The notes under the pieces: generated by a model
What the model was told of the DNA's origin: nothing
What the model saw: only the letters and a program-made list of their open reading frames with translations
Databases searched by the model: none
In this document: positions 48,486 through 59,575 of the stretch, one piece after another
Layout of the letters: every line of letters starts with the position of its first letter
How positions within the stretch are numbered: position 1 is the stretch's first letter
From: Thuidium tamariscinum
Lineage: Eukaryota; Streptophyta; Bryopsida; Hypnales; Thuidiaceae
NCBI GenBank assembly: GCA_947034885.2
Contig: OX344753.2
Coordinates: 23,204,347-23,268,346 of the forward strand
Reading direction: 5' to 3'
Length of the DNA: 64,000 nt
Translations under genes and position numbers: made by a program

Positions 48486-49482
48486 TAGACTCATTTGAGC
48501 ATCCTCAATGCATCCAGTATAAAGGCACTACAACAACAAGTTTTGCACAGCTTGACAAAACTCTGGCCCAATGCACTGGGCACCTCTCACATTACTTTCA
48601 AGGCCACATCATTTCTTGAACTCCCACTCGGCAAAAATTAGCCATTTGTTGTACCCTCCAAACTCCTCTGCATTTCTCTGACAACATCAAGAATAGTGAT
48701 GATTCCAAATCCTCCTCACTTCACGTACCTTTGCATTCTATTTGTTGTCGCCACGTTAGCAACAAGGAATTGTAGCTGAGCATTTGGGGTTCTAGGTAGG
48801 TTTCTTTTTTCATTTTTTATGAAGTGCCAAAGTAGCAATAATTCATTTTATTGTAGAGCTCCAAATCTCAACATTCATCCATGTATTGGATAGAAAATAT
48901 CATATTAGCACATAATACATAGCTATCATTCTATTTTCATCCATTATTTGGTGATTTCATCCACTATTTTAAAAAATTTGAAGTTTATTGGCAATTTCAT
49001 TCAAAATTTTACTATTTTAGGTACCGTTGTGGTATTGAGGTGCCTGCGACAGCAAGAAAGTCAAAAGAAAAAGGGAATGCGATCTTGTTTGTTGTAGTGG
49101 CATTTTGAAGTGCGGAGGATTGAGGATGCTCTTAGATTGATAGACAGCTACAAGATTGGAGTTAATTTTTTGGGGTTTTTTTTCATTTATTTTAAATAGT
49201 GCCAATAGCAATAATCACTAGAAGAATGAAGCTATGAAACATGGAAATGAATGAAACTTGCAATGTATGGACGAAATTTCATTTATTGATCCAAATCAAT
49301 GTACATTCATCCAAAATAGAGTGATATCATCTCCAAATTTTGTAGCAAACTAAGGATTTCATCCACTGAAAAGCAAGAATCTTTTGCAAATATTCCCTAT
49401 TAAAAATTTCATTGCTTTCCTTTCAGAGAAAAATCGTTCAAATAAAAACTGTGGTTGGAGTGGAGATGCTCCAATGAGTCTA
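48486..49482. mobile_element. 1-kb MITE-like inverted-repeat element
   Basis: Ends TAGACTCATTTGAGCATCC and (inverse) TAGACTCATTGGAGCATCTC. TA may be the target duplication if the repeats are taken to start at GACTC. A second internal inverse of the left arm lies at about 49095-49145 (GAGGATGCTC; GTTGTAGTGGCATTTT versus AAGGCACTACAACAACAAG). GAGCATCTCC-type ends are common in plant MITEs. Non-coding. Confidence 0.55.
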
Positions 49483-51033
49483 AACTCTAAAATCAGTACA
49501 CTAAAATTGGTAAATAGTGTTGGTTGATAATTAGTGTTGTTCCCTATTTTTTACCCTCAACACTATTTACCAACTTATGTCTAAATAGTATTAGAGCACT
49601 TAACTCTTGCCATCAAAATCTGGTTCTTTCCTAGTGTATCACAGATTTTGTCCTTCATTGGCCTCCCCCGATTTTACCTTTCCCTAGCCTAAGACAGTTT
49701 TACCCTTCCCTGAATTAGGGCAGATTTTACCCTTTCCTGGACTAAGGCAATTTGGCCTTGTCGTAGCACAGAAAAGCACAATTCCTTCTCTAAGGCGTTA
49801 GAATGCACTAATTTAGCCTTAAAGTGACTCGTGTATCGTTCCCAAAGGATTTGGTCGAAAGTTGACGAAAGACCGGAATACGTTAGTGGTTACCACAACA
49901 AAACCCAAGCAAAAGAATGATCCGGTCCTAGTCTAAAGGGGTTCCTAGAATTTACCTTGGACCTGATATGAGATCAATCCTTCAACTTCAGAGAATTACT
50001 TCTTTACTTATATCATCATATTTATCATCTTCTTACTTACTTTTACTGAATATGGGACCGGAGACCGGATACTAAGAGTTGGTCTAGTCCCTAAATAGAT
50101 AACCGAGTGTAGGTTTAACCTCTGTAACAAGAGGGGTCTGCTGGTTTAGGCGTTTAGGAAGGAAGCTTACTCCTACCCTTCAAGTTTTAAAGTGTCAGAA
50201 GCTCCACTGTAAGGAAAATTGAACTAATACTAAAAACAGACTGGAATACTTCACAGCTAGACCGGGACTACTCCGGCCTAGCAGGTCACGCAAGCACTCC
50301 TGCCTAGTCCTAACAAATACTACAACGACAAATTACCCAGTTAGTCTAAGTCCTGGCAGAACAAGGGCGGTAGCTTGTGCATGAGAGCTGAATTTCCTCA
50401 CTAGTCCTTCTTTCTTCTAAAGAGACCGGATCACCATTCAGTTGGCATTTGGTCGGACGCTCCTGATCTCAAATCCAGACTCTACAAGTGTCTATCTCCG
50501 TCGATTACTCCCTAGACCTGTTTCGGAAAACACTATGGGATCTTACACAAATTCCCTATCAAAACCGAATTCACTTTAAGTCTAGAGACCAGATAAACTG
50601 AACATCCGGGCACACACTCATCCACACAAGGCTGCAATCCTAATCGTCACAATAAGACTTTGACAGGGTCCCATGCACACAGTCCACTTCAGAGTGAATC
50701 AAAAAGGCTCTAACTTGTATTTGCAACACAAAAACTTGTGAAAGTAAGATAACATAATGCGCGCCCGGATTCAATTACAAACCGGGTTTAAATACTAAAC
50801 TACGAGTAAACCTAAAAGTGCAAATGGAATCAACACCAACCTCAGAGAATGCCATGTGACATTCCTCTACAACTTGGGTGGGTTGACTTCCACAAAACTC
50901 CCAAAATACCAACAAAATAGGATCTCAGATCCTACAAATCTGGATCCGGTCTAGGTTCAAAACTCCTACTCTAAATATAACCTGCTTTGGCTAAAGGTTA
51001 ACCGCCTTTCTATCTACCTAGTATCAATGCTCC

Positions 51034-53139
51034 CTACTTCCTCGGCCGCTTGATAGGCGAGGCACCCTTTCGGACTGGCTGCTTCTTCCCGACCGGAGAC
51101 CGGTACATCTTGACTGGTCTGGGCTTTGGCTTGGTCTTACTCCGCACCTTGGCCCTACTCTTCTTGGTCTCCGCCAGTGCTTGGTTTGCATCCGAGTACT
51201 GGTTCGACTCATCACCGGAGTCGGTCTCTTCCTTTGAGTCCTCATCCTCCTCGTCTGACTCATCGTCCTCCTCTTCTACCCGAGCCTTCCGCTTCACCGT
51301 GGGTGTCTCCGTGACCTTCCTCTTGAATCCGGTGATTGGCGGATGATGAACTGCCTTGGTCTACGGGGTCTGCTCCCCCACTCTTTCAACAATCCGGACT
51401 GGTCCCTTGCTTGGCGACCCGGATCTAGATCCGGTCTTTAATATAGGGCGGACCTGAACCGTTGTCTTCGCTACCTCTCCGGTCTTCGACTGCACGATGA
51501 CTGTGGGTAACGATTTGCTTGGGGACTCGCCGATCAAGTCGACGAACTTGGTCTTCTCCCTTGGGGACGACGTTCCTCTGGCAACTTCCCGTAACACACT
51601 CGGCTCCGGTTCTGGTCCCTTGGTCTTCTCGGGCTCGGAAACCCTAGGTTCTTCACTCCGCGTCTGTTGAACGGGCTCCTCCGTCACGGCTTCAGACCTC
51701 TTCTCTTCTTCCTTCGCAGGCTCGGTCATGCCGGCCTCCTCTGTGACTACGACTGGTGGTGGCTGTGTCTTCGGTTGCTCCACCTCCATCTTTTGCTCTT
51801 CCGGTCTTGAAACCGGGACAGAGCTAGCCTAGACCTCCGTGACCACTGCTCGCCACTTCTCCAGCACTGCCTCCATCTTCTTGTTGTAAGCCACCAGCAC
51901 CGTAAGCAGTTGGGGGCCTACCATCTTGCCTGCCTCCAACACCTTCTTGTCGAACAACATGGCCTTGTTGACAACTTCGCCCGGATGGGTAATGAACTCC
52001 CGGATTTCTCCGAGAGTGTTCCGGGCTTGAGTGGAGAGTCGCTTCTCCTCGTCCAACTCCTCTTGCTTCTGATGAAGCTCCTTCTTTAGGGCTGAGACTT
52101 GGCTGGTTAGCCGGGTTACTTCTTCCTTGTCCCGACTCTCATGTGCCTCCCGAATCAACTCTCCCAATACCTCCATGACTTTGGAAGGTGGAACAGTGCC
52201 CAGGGCTCTGCACACTCCCTGCAACAACCTCCTCTCCTCCAAGTGGTGCCTTCTAAAATCATCCAGGTCCTGAATGACCTTCATTAAAGGATCCTGTCTC
52301 CAGACCGGATCCGCTCCTTGGGTCCCTCCTGCAACCACGGGGATTTCCAACGGCAGACTATCTCCCCCTACCTCTAGCTCTTCTTTTCTCACTTGTGGGT
52401 CCCCTTGTTGCTCATCCTGACCTTCTTCCTCTGAGACCTCATCATCTTGGTCTTTATCGGCCTCAGGGTCCTCAATCTCATACTCTATCATGGTTGCTCC
52501 TACCTCGTAAGCCTCTCTCTCTTTCTCCCTCAAGAGATCTAGGGAGTGGTACAAGTGAAACAAGAATGGTGAAATGGGGGAGGGTTTAGACTTCCCAATC
52601 CCATTCACCATTTTGACCATCTGGTCTTGTATGACTAATCCCCAATCTATCTTCCGGTCTCCCGATAGCGCACTAAAAATGGTGTTGGCTTCGGTGGCCG
52701 TGATTCTACTTGGCCTATCCGGGTTCAGGATTGCCATCATGAACTGGAGTAGCCTCTTGTGTCTCTCCGAGATGCATTCCGACACTGTGAAGCCATCCTT
52801 CGGGTTGGTGGGTCTCCGGAACTCACCCAAGTGGAACTTGTCCGTCCGGGTGGCCGTCGCGTCTCCGCCTTGCTCGAACGCATACACCTTGCACCACATT
52901 GCCGCGTTCCACTCCTTTGGCCGTGCCCGGACCGTCCCCTTCCATTCATTGGTCTGGCCGTCCAACAACTCCTCCACCATCTCCTCGTCCTTCAGATTCC
53001 ACGGACGAGCCATAAACCCCTCGCAGCCCATCTGCCTGAGGTCTTCCTCCAACTCCAGCTTATCTTATGCATTCGTAGGCACGATCGGATTGACATTCCG
53101 AAATGCTAGAATCAGTCCTTCCTGTACCTCACTTGCCAT
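51034..53139 (-). pseudogene. 701-codon gene with three in-frame stops
   Basis: One frame runs from ATG 53139 (MASEVQEGLI...) to TAG at 51034-51036 without frameshift. Stops interrupt it near 53065 (TAA), at 51829-51831 (TAG) and at 51361-51363 (TAG). Each is one C-to-T change from Gln (CAA or CAG). N-terminal half: globular, with KEWNAAMWCKVYAFEQGGD, KDGFTVSECISERHKRLLQF and SPFLFHLYHSLDLL, a pattern I recall from a repetitive family in Marchantia predicted proteins. Middle: acidic, then coiled coil (LTSQVSALKKELHQKQEELD). C-terminus: low-complexity, with acidic and basic stretches (KKSRAKVRSKTKPKPR). Function unknown. A TATA-like GTATAAGA lies about 230 bp upstream. It is GC-richer than its surroundings. 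Confidence 0.7.
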
Positions 53140-54039
53140 CTCTCACTCTTCGCTTGCGCTAACTAGGTGCGGTCCAACTTGATTGAACTCTCCGCGCTCA
53201 ATAATCTCTCAACAAATCCCGTACTACTCACTCGAGTCTGCGCCAGACCGGATTGACAGACCACCTATCTCTCTTCTCTCTCAGTAGACCGGACACGCTC
53301 TCTCTTTCTACCAGAAAACCCTTTCTCGATTTGTATGCAAGAAAGTGGCAGGACCTGGCCCTGCTCCCTGGTCTTATACTTTTCCCCCAGCATTAATTAC
53401 TGACCGTTAGGTTTAAACTAGTCTGGTCACGTGGGAGAGTTCCCGACGATCCCTAGGCTCGGTAGCCACTCATTGCCTATCTGGTCTCGGTTGCTAGGTT
53501 GGCTGGATCCGGATTTCTTACTCCGTCCCTTAACATAGTTTTCTGTTTCCGGTCTGCAGTTTTCCGGTTTCCGGTCTTAGCCCTAATTGTATGTCAAACT
53601 ATGAAAAAAAAAATGGGGATTGAATAGATCCCTTTTTTCTGTATTTTGTTTAAGAACCTACTCAGTACTCAGGTGAATTCTAGGTTGCCACAGGCCTCCT
53701 TCCTCTTCCCTTCTTTGCCTTGAAAACAATTTGGAGAGCTTGGTGAGAATTTGGGAGAGTTCCATGTCTTCATGGGGATGAGGGAACTCCAAGAGCTCCA
53801 AGCCTTCTTGAAGATGGGAGAGCTCCAGGCTTTGGAGAAGATTGTGAGCTCTCAAAGGGGGGGGGTATATACTCCGCCATTTCTCGCCTTGATTTCAAAC
53901 TCTCCCGGTTCCCTCCTCTTCCATTCGAACTTCCAATGCCTCTATCTTCTTTTTGAGGTATGAAATTTAACATTGGATGACACCATTGGATTTGTCTTTC
54001 TCTCCTCTATTTCCTCTAAAATATTGTTTTTTTTATCAC

Positions 54040-54190
54040 CGCTTTTTTCCCAGTCATTGAAGCATTTTTTTACTATCATTCCATCATTTTTAAGAGACAT
54101 TCCATCATTTTTCATAGTCGTTCTAACATTTTTTTCAAATCATTCTCGCATTTTTTACGAACATTCTAGCATTTTTTTACAACATTCTAC
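54040..54190 (+). repeat. degenerate tandem CATTCNNNCATTTTT repeats
   Basis: Five or so units of 25-30 bases built on CATTCCATCATTTTT / CATTCTAGCATTTTT. Low complexity, non-coding. Confidence 0.6.
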
Positions 54191-55128
54191 CTGCCTTTGG
54201 TGGCACCAATCCTATGGAAATTTTACAAGCAACATCACTCATTGCCAAAGCCAATTGGGCGAAAGGAGTACCATTCTCCAAAAGTCAAACCAAGTCTCAG
54301 CAAAAAAAATTTACTGTACAACTGAAATAGTGTTAGATTGAGTAAATAATGATCTAACACTAACCTTGCTAATCACAATTAGTGTTAGCTTGGCTAATTA
54401 GTGTTGCCAACACTATTTACCAATTTTAGTGTAGCTAAGGAACTCTCCTAGCCTGCCTAAGCATCTGCTACCTAGCGTTGAATTCATGGCTGTTGAAATT
54501 TGGACACTAGTGACACTATGACAGCTTTTACCGGCATTAGGAAAATTATGAACCCAAAGAGTGCCCCTTAAAATGAAATCTCAAGACCCCGATTAATTGC
54601 TTTAATTGTACTTCAATATTTATTGACCAAGACAATTCCCCTATTTCCGCTCAAGATGAATGCTAACAATCATGATGGCTTGGAACATGAAACTCTACTC
54701 CCATTGGCCGAGAGTGGCTCTACTTCATCATGAAAGTGACTTGTGGTACCATGCTAGCTTGTATTTAATTGAAGAGCCTATGCATTGTGTACAACAAGAG
54801 AAGTTTGAAGCATGATTAAATATTTTATAACTTGTGAAGTACGCATTGTATCTTTTTCCCAATATTTTTTTTGGATTGACACGTCCTAGCAAATATGTAC
54901 ATCACACAAGATATTGATGTTTCAAGTCAAGTTGAAGGACAAGACTATAGGGCAATCTAGGCCACTTGAATTAGGCTTGCACTACCAAAACTCGGGGACA
55001 TTCCTTGGGTTCATAATTTTCCTAATGTTTACCCATCATCGAACCTCCCACACTACAATAATCTGCGAAGATTCGAATCTCGGTGATGTGTCGCACTTCC
55101 ATTGGCTTCCAACAACACGCAACATTAA

Positions 55129-55379
55129 ATCATACCATCAAATTAAAGGTGGGCCCTGGAGGCTGGATTTATCCCAAGGAAAACGTTGGAATTTTTTATT
55201 TTTCACATTTTTTTACTTTTTTCAAAATCAGAATTCAGAATCAGAGTCAAAGACCCCAAATTAACTCTTGGGACACTAAACATACCAAAAAACCCAACGC
55301 AACTATAAACCCCAAACCCTTGTCAACTCCTAGTAAAATGAGATTTACCCTGCCGTCAGTCCACCTTCTATGGTATGAT
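55129..55379 (+). mobile_element. TTAA-flanked MITE, 251 bp
   Basis: TTAA at 55125-55128 and 55380-55383; ends ATCATACCATCAAATTAAAGG and its imperfect inverse. The interior matches 9223-9470 (ACCCCAAACCCTTGTCAACTCC). The best-preserved copy in the plus orientation. Confidence 0.75.
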
Positions 55380-55383
55380 TTAA

Positions 55384-56696
55384 CGTTCTGCTCCAGCAAC
55401 GAAGTTCTACACCATAGCTATCGACCGATGCATTCACCAATCCGACGTGTTCCAACCTACCCGGTTGACAGGTCATCTCAGACAGGGCTTCATTGGTTCG
55501 ATGTTCTTGCTAGAGGGGCAGCTGTTCGTTAACGGAAACTCATAATTAGCCCCTTCGTCAACAGAATGATGGTAAATTCCGTCTTCGTTAACGAAGAAAA
55601 CCATCGCTCATCGCGAGTGTTGCAGCGTGCGTTTACAGTACCTCGGACAACTCCAAGTGGGAGTGCTTAGTTGAATGGGGTCAGGTAGGGTATTTGTAAC
55701 CGGACTCAAACAAATTGGACATGCAAATAAGTTGAATAATACAAGCTTAGACTCAACAGTGTTACTGACAAACACACAAATCCCTTCAACTGATTGAGCA
55801 TCGGCCGGTGCACAAGTACCAGATTGATCGATCGATATAGCAGCTTTAATTACTTCAATCCGGCTTTGACGAATTCTTTGTAAGTACGTTCAAGATTCAA
55901 GTTTACCTCTGAGAGACCTTAATCAAGTCTGATGTCGACCAACTTAAATTGCAGAAGCTTGCTTGAAATTAAATTGAACCGTTCTGGTACGGTAACTTAC
56001 TACTAATTATATAAAGACGGCAAGGATGAGCAGCTTTGTAACTTGTAACTGAATCGTTTTGGTAACCGTTTTAAATACTTCTTATCAACATCTTTGTTCA
56101 AAGTACGTCTATATCCAACTGTGTATTATAAATGGAATTTAGCAAAGAACATCAAAACAAGAATTATACTACGACTGATTTGGAGCCAAAGGCTGTTATT
56201 CACCGAAGGTCCATGATCAATCGTGAGACCGCATGGTGGACAACCTCGAGGCTAGCAGGCGAAACCCTCCAGCCAAGCAGATGAACTCTCAGGAATCGGG
56301 AAGATGGTAGGTAGGTAGGCGGGTAAGTAGAGGTTATGTCCAATAACACCCTCTCGGAGGTTATGTAGTCCGTAAACTTCTTCATCGAACGGAATTGAAC
56401 TTGCCTGCAAACTATTGATCGGATTACTGCAGTACGTGAACTCAAACCACGTCATTCGTCAACCCTCGAACCACGTTGCAAGTTGGCTCCATTTAGTTGT
56501 CTCCGATAGAAAACTGAATTCGAAGTAAAAAAAACACATTTGATTTTCTCTTCTCCAGCAGCTAGTCCGGCGGCCCGGCCCTGGCTCTCGAGATCGAAGC
56601 TATTTGAGGCAGTGAGAGTCGCCAAGTGCGTTCTGTTGCTCAATTTCCATCCTCCGGGGAGTGCTGGCGCGTGTGGTGGCAAGCATTCCTTCCGCG
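55384..56696. other. upstream region of the glycosyltransferase
   Basis: No gene. Near 55523-55596 three related near-palindromes (TTCGTTAACGGAA, TTCGTCAACAGAA, CTTCGTTAACGAAG) occur about 30 bp apart. The rest, including a TACGTC/ATCGATCGAT-rich patch near 55820, has no assigned role. Confidence 0.45.
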
Positions 56697-58607
56697 ATGG
56701 GGTGGACGAAGGAGGAGGTCGAGTACACGGCAGTTAAGGTTGACGACAGCAGCAACAACGTCAGAATTCATCCCCGAAGACGCCTTTCGGGACAGCACTA
56801 CCGAAAACTTAAGCATTACGCTCTCCACAGTGTCGTGACACTGTTAGCGCTCGCCATGCAGATCAACTACGTGACGTAAAAATTCTTCCTCTATTCCTTG
56901 TACCCCAAGGAGTTACTGCGAAATTCATGGCTAATCGTTCTCCTGTTCTGTGAATGCGTGTACCTCTTCACGGCCGTGTTAAGTGCGCCCGACCATGTGT
57001 TGCCGCCCAGTTGTCGTCCCGACCTGGGCTACCTCGACACCTCCCAGAAGAACATCCCCACAGTGGATATTTTCATTCCTTGTTGCAAGGAGCCCACGGA
57101 AGTCCCCGTGGAGTCTGTCAAGGCCGCGCTCGCGATGGACTACCCCTCTGATCTGGTGAAGGTTTTCGTCCTGGACGACGGCGGCGACGACGAGCTTCGC
57201 GAGTGGTGCGATGGCATGAGCGCAAGGACCCCCAGACTAGTGTACATTCGCCGGAGGCAGTTGAAAGGGGTGCCCTACAACTTCAAGTGCGGCAACATGA
57301 ACAATGGGCTCACATATTCCAACTCGGAGTACGTCGTCATGATGGACGCCGACATGATTCTCCACCCGTCGTACTTGCGTCGCCTCTTGCCGCACATTAT
57401 GAACTCCACCGACGTAACGTTCGTCCAGGTGCCCCAAGCGTTTTACAACCTCCCCATCGGCGACCCCTTGAACGATTCCTGCATCATGGGCTACCACAAG
57501 ATTCTCCCAAATAGAGACAGCTTGGGCACGGCTTCTTGTGTTGGCACGGGGACGCTCTTCCGGCGTAAGCATTTGGATGAGATCGGCGGGTTCCAGCCGC
57601 AATCCATCTCCGAGGACACCTTGACGGCGTACACGATCTTCAACCGCGGCTACGAGTCCGTGTACGTAGATGAGAAGCTGCAAATCGGACTCACGCCATG
57701 GACTTTCGAGGGGTACGTGAAGCAGAGAACGCGCTGGGGAAAGGGCGCCATCCAGCAATGGTGTGCGACTTGGAGAATATGTTTGGGCCCAGAAAGCCAG
57801 CTCAACATCCTCCAAAAGCTTTACTACATCAATCACACGTCCTTCTACTTCGTCTCTTTCGTGAACGCATTGCTGATGGGGACCTTACTGACCGCTCTCG
57901 CCTTCAACTGGCAAATCTCGATTGGAACGGATCGTGAAAATGTCAAACTCATACAAAACCTCACGCTCTTCCTTGTTTCGCGTCGACTCTCCTGGAACGT
58001 GGTCTGGCTCCATGTCCCCCAGGGCGTCATGATGCGCAACCGCGAGGAGTCCCATTTCTGGTGGATGACGCCCTATTTCATGGAAATGTGCGTGGAATCC
58101 TTGCGTAACTTCAAATCCACGTTCGAATTCGTTTCCTCCAGCAACATTGACCGAAACGCAGCGGCGGCGGCGAAGCAATCGGACCCCTTCCAGAAATGGG
58201 TCACGAAGTACGCGCAGGTGAAGTGGCACCTCGCGTTCATAATCGTCGCCATGACCGTCGTCTGTGCCCGCGTCGCCCACGCGTTCGTCACGCGCGACTG
58301 CGACGAAATGCTTCTCACTGTCGGCTTGTCCATCTTTCTGGTTTCAATCGCAGCGCACATGGTCGTTCCAGTCGCGTTCCTGGCATTCTCACCAAACTAC
58401 AAGCCTGCGGATCGGAAGTCGCTCATTAGGTTTAATGCCGAAGGGGTGCCGCAGTTCACGCAGGCCGATGGCATGCCGAAATGGTCCTGGGGTGTGGTGC
58501 CTTACGAGATGCTGTCGTGGATCACCTTGATCTTCTGGACTGCAGTCATGGTGTTCGTCTTCAAGAACCCCTCCGGCGAGGTTTTGCATTCATGGTGCAG
58601 AGTTTGA
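56697..58607 (+). pseudogene. processive family-2 glycosyltransferase, one internal stop
   Basis: Intronless frame of 636 codons broken only by TAA at 56877-56879 (codon 61). The uninterrupted part begins at about codon 65. Signatures of cellulose-synthase-type GT2 enzymes are all present: VLDDGGDDE (Asp pair near 160), MDAD (217-219), SED (305-307) and QRTRWGKGA (343-347). A predicted membrane segment lies before the catalytic domain (near 77-97) and about four after it. Such enzymes polymerise a sugar from a nucleotide donor and export the glucan across the plasma membrane. The layout looks fungal or bacterial rather than plant CESA, since no plant-specific insert or RING domain is seen. 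Its GC-rich codons contrast with AT-rich flanks, so horizontal origin is plausible. The stop may be a recent loss or a sequencing error. The product sugar cannot be told. Confidence 0.8.
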
Positions 58608-59252
58608 ATTCATTCAATCCTTGCCACTCCATGAATGCAAACCTTGAATCTTTCTGCTTGACACTCCTTCGTCTGGTACTCCATCCGATCAACCCAAGAT
58701 TATTTCATCTCTGCCCGGTAAATTACTTAATTGGATCCAGAAGATTGCACTTTGTACAAAATTGTTCGTAATTTGCGGCCGATTCTTCGTTGCAACAGAT
58801 TGCGGTTGTATGTACTCGATCACCCTGTCGACATTCACGAGAGGAAGACGGTGAGTGGCACTCCATCACATGTCGATTGTTCCCCTGGTCAGCCGCGCCA
58901 TACCATATTGCAATTTCCCGTAATAAAACCGGGTTTTCGTCAACTGAAGCAGGCTCTAGCTGTGCCTGAAGCACTGCCGCTTGCTTGAAGAGAAAGGTCC
59001 TAGCCAGTTGAACTCCGTTGCGGACACGTCGTTTTAGTTAGTGGAGTTTCTGTGAATGCAAAGCCTCCTCTCCTTTGGTCCAAAGACAATAAAATTGTTT
59101 GAGTTGGGCTTGCATAGCAATAAAGATCCTATTTGAGGCTGAATTTTGCTTCATTCTTGATTGAGTTCATCACTCTTTGATAGCATGGATGACCCAGGTA
59201 GGATGGGTTGTCTTCAAGCATATTATCACTATGATAATAGGAAAAACAGGTC
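58608..59252. other. 3' flank of the glycosyltransferase
   Basis: No further gene seen. Short open frames near 58720-58990 on both strands have no recognisable features. Confidence 0.45.
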
Positions 59253-59575
59253 TCCATTTTCAATCAAGGAGAGGCAATTTCATGCTATGCTTAGGCAAAC
59301 TTAAACTTAGGAGTTGTGATGAAATTTTGTATGTGAAAAATATATGAGCTCAAAAAGAGGTTTGAGTTTTCAGTCATAGGGAGGCAATTTTGTGCTATGC
59401 TTAGGCAAACTTAAAGTTAGGAGCTGTGATGAAATTTTGTATGTGAAAAATATATGAGCTCAAAAAGAGGTTTGAGTTTTTAGTCATAGGGAGGCAATTT
59501 TGTGCTATGCTTAGGCAAATTTAAACTTAGGAGTTGTGTTTAAATTTTTTAATGTGAAAAATATATGAGCTCGAA
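59253..59575 (+). repeat. 110-bp tandem repeat, three copies
   Basis: Landmark GAGGCAATTT recurs at 59271, 59381 and 59491. Units share TATGCTTAGGCAAA and GTGAAAAATATATGAGCTC. Copies 1 and 2 are closest; copy 3 is diverged at its end. Confidence 0.9.

Larger units (their letters stand above)
49499..54431. mobile_element. 4.93-kb terminal-repeat element with a captured gene
   Basis: Perfect 25-bp terminal inverted repeats (49499-49523 and 54407-54431; CACTAAAATTGGTAAATAGT then GTTGG), with TA directly outside each end (49497-49498, 54432-54433). The interior holds a leftward 701-codon pseudogene and no transposase. Each end also contains a local inverted copy of the TTGGTAAATAGTGTTG block, so two small hairpin MITEs bracketing unrelated DNA is an alternative. 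Despite the CACTA start, no 3-bp duplication supports the CACTA superfamily. Confidence 0.55.

Noticed and set aside
51050-53182. Plus-strand proteins of 98-202 codons
   Set aside because: They are shadows of the leftward 701-codon pseudogene, whose composition and coiled coil make sense in that frame.
49499-54431. CACTA (En/Spm) transposon
   Set aside because: The ends start CACTA, but the flanks show TA rather than a 3-bp duplication and no such transposase is present.
57237-58280. 199- and 131-codon minus-strand frames
   Set aside because: Antisense shadows of the GC-rich glycosyltransferase.
56697-58607. Bacterial contamination in the assembly
   Set aside because: The gene is embedded in continuous AT-rich plant-like sequence with plant MITEs on the left and a plant RING pseudogene on the right.
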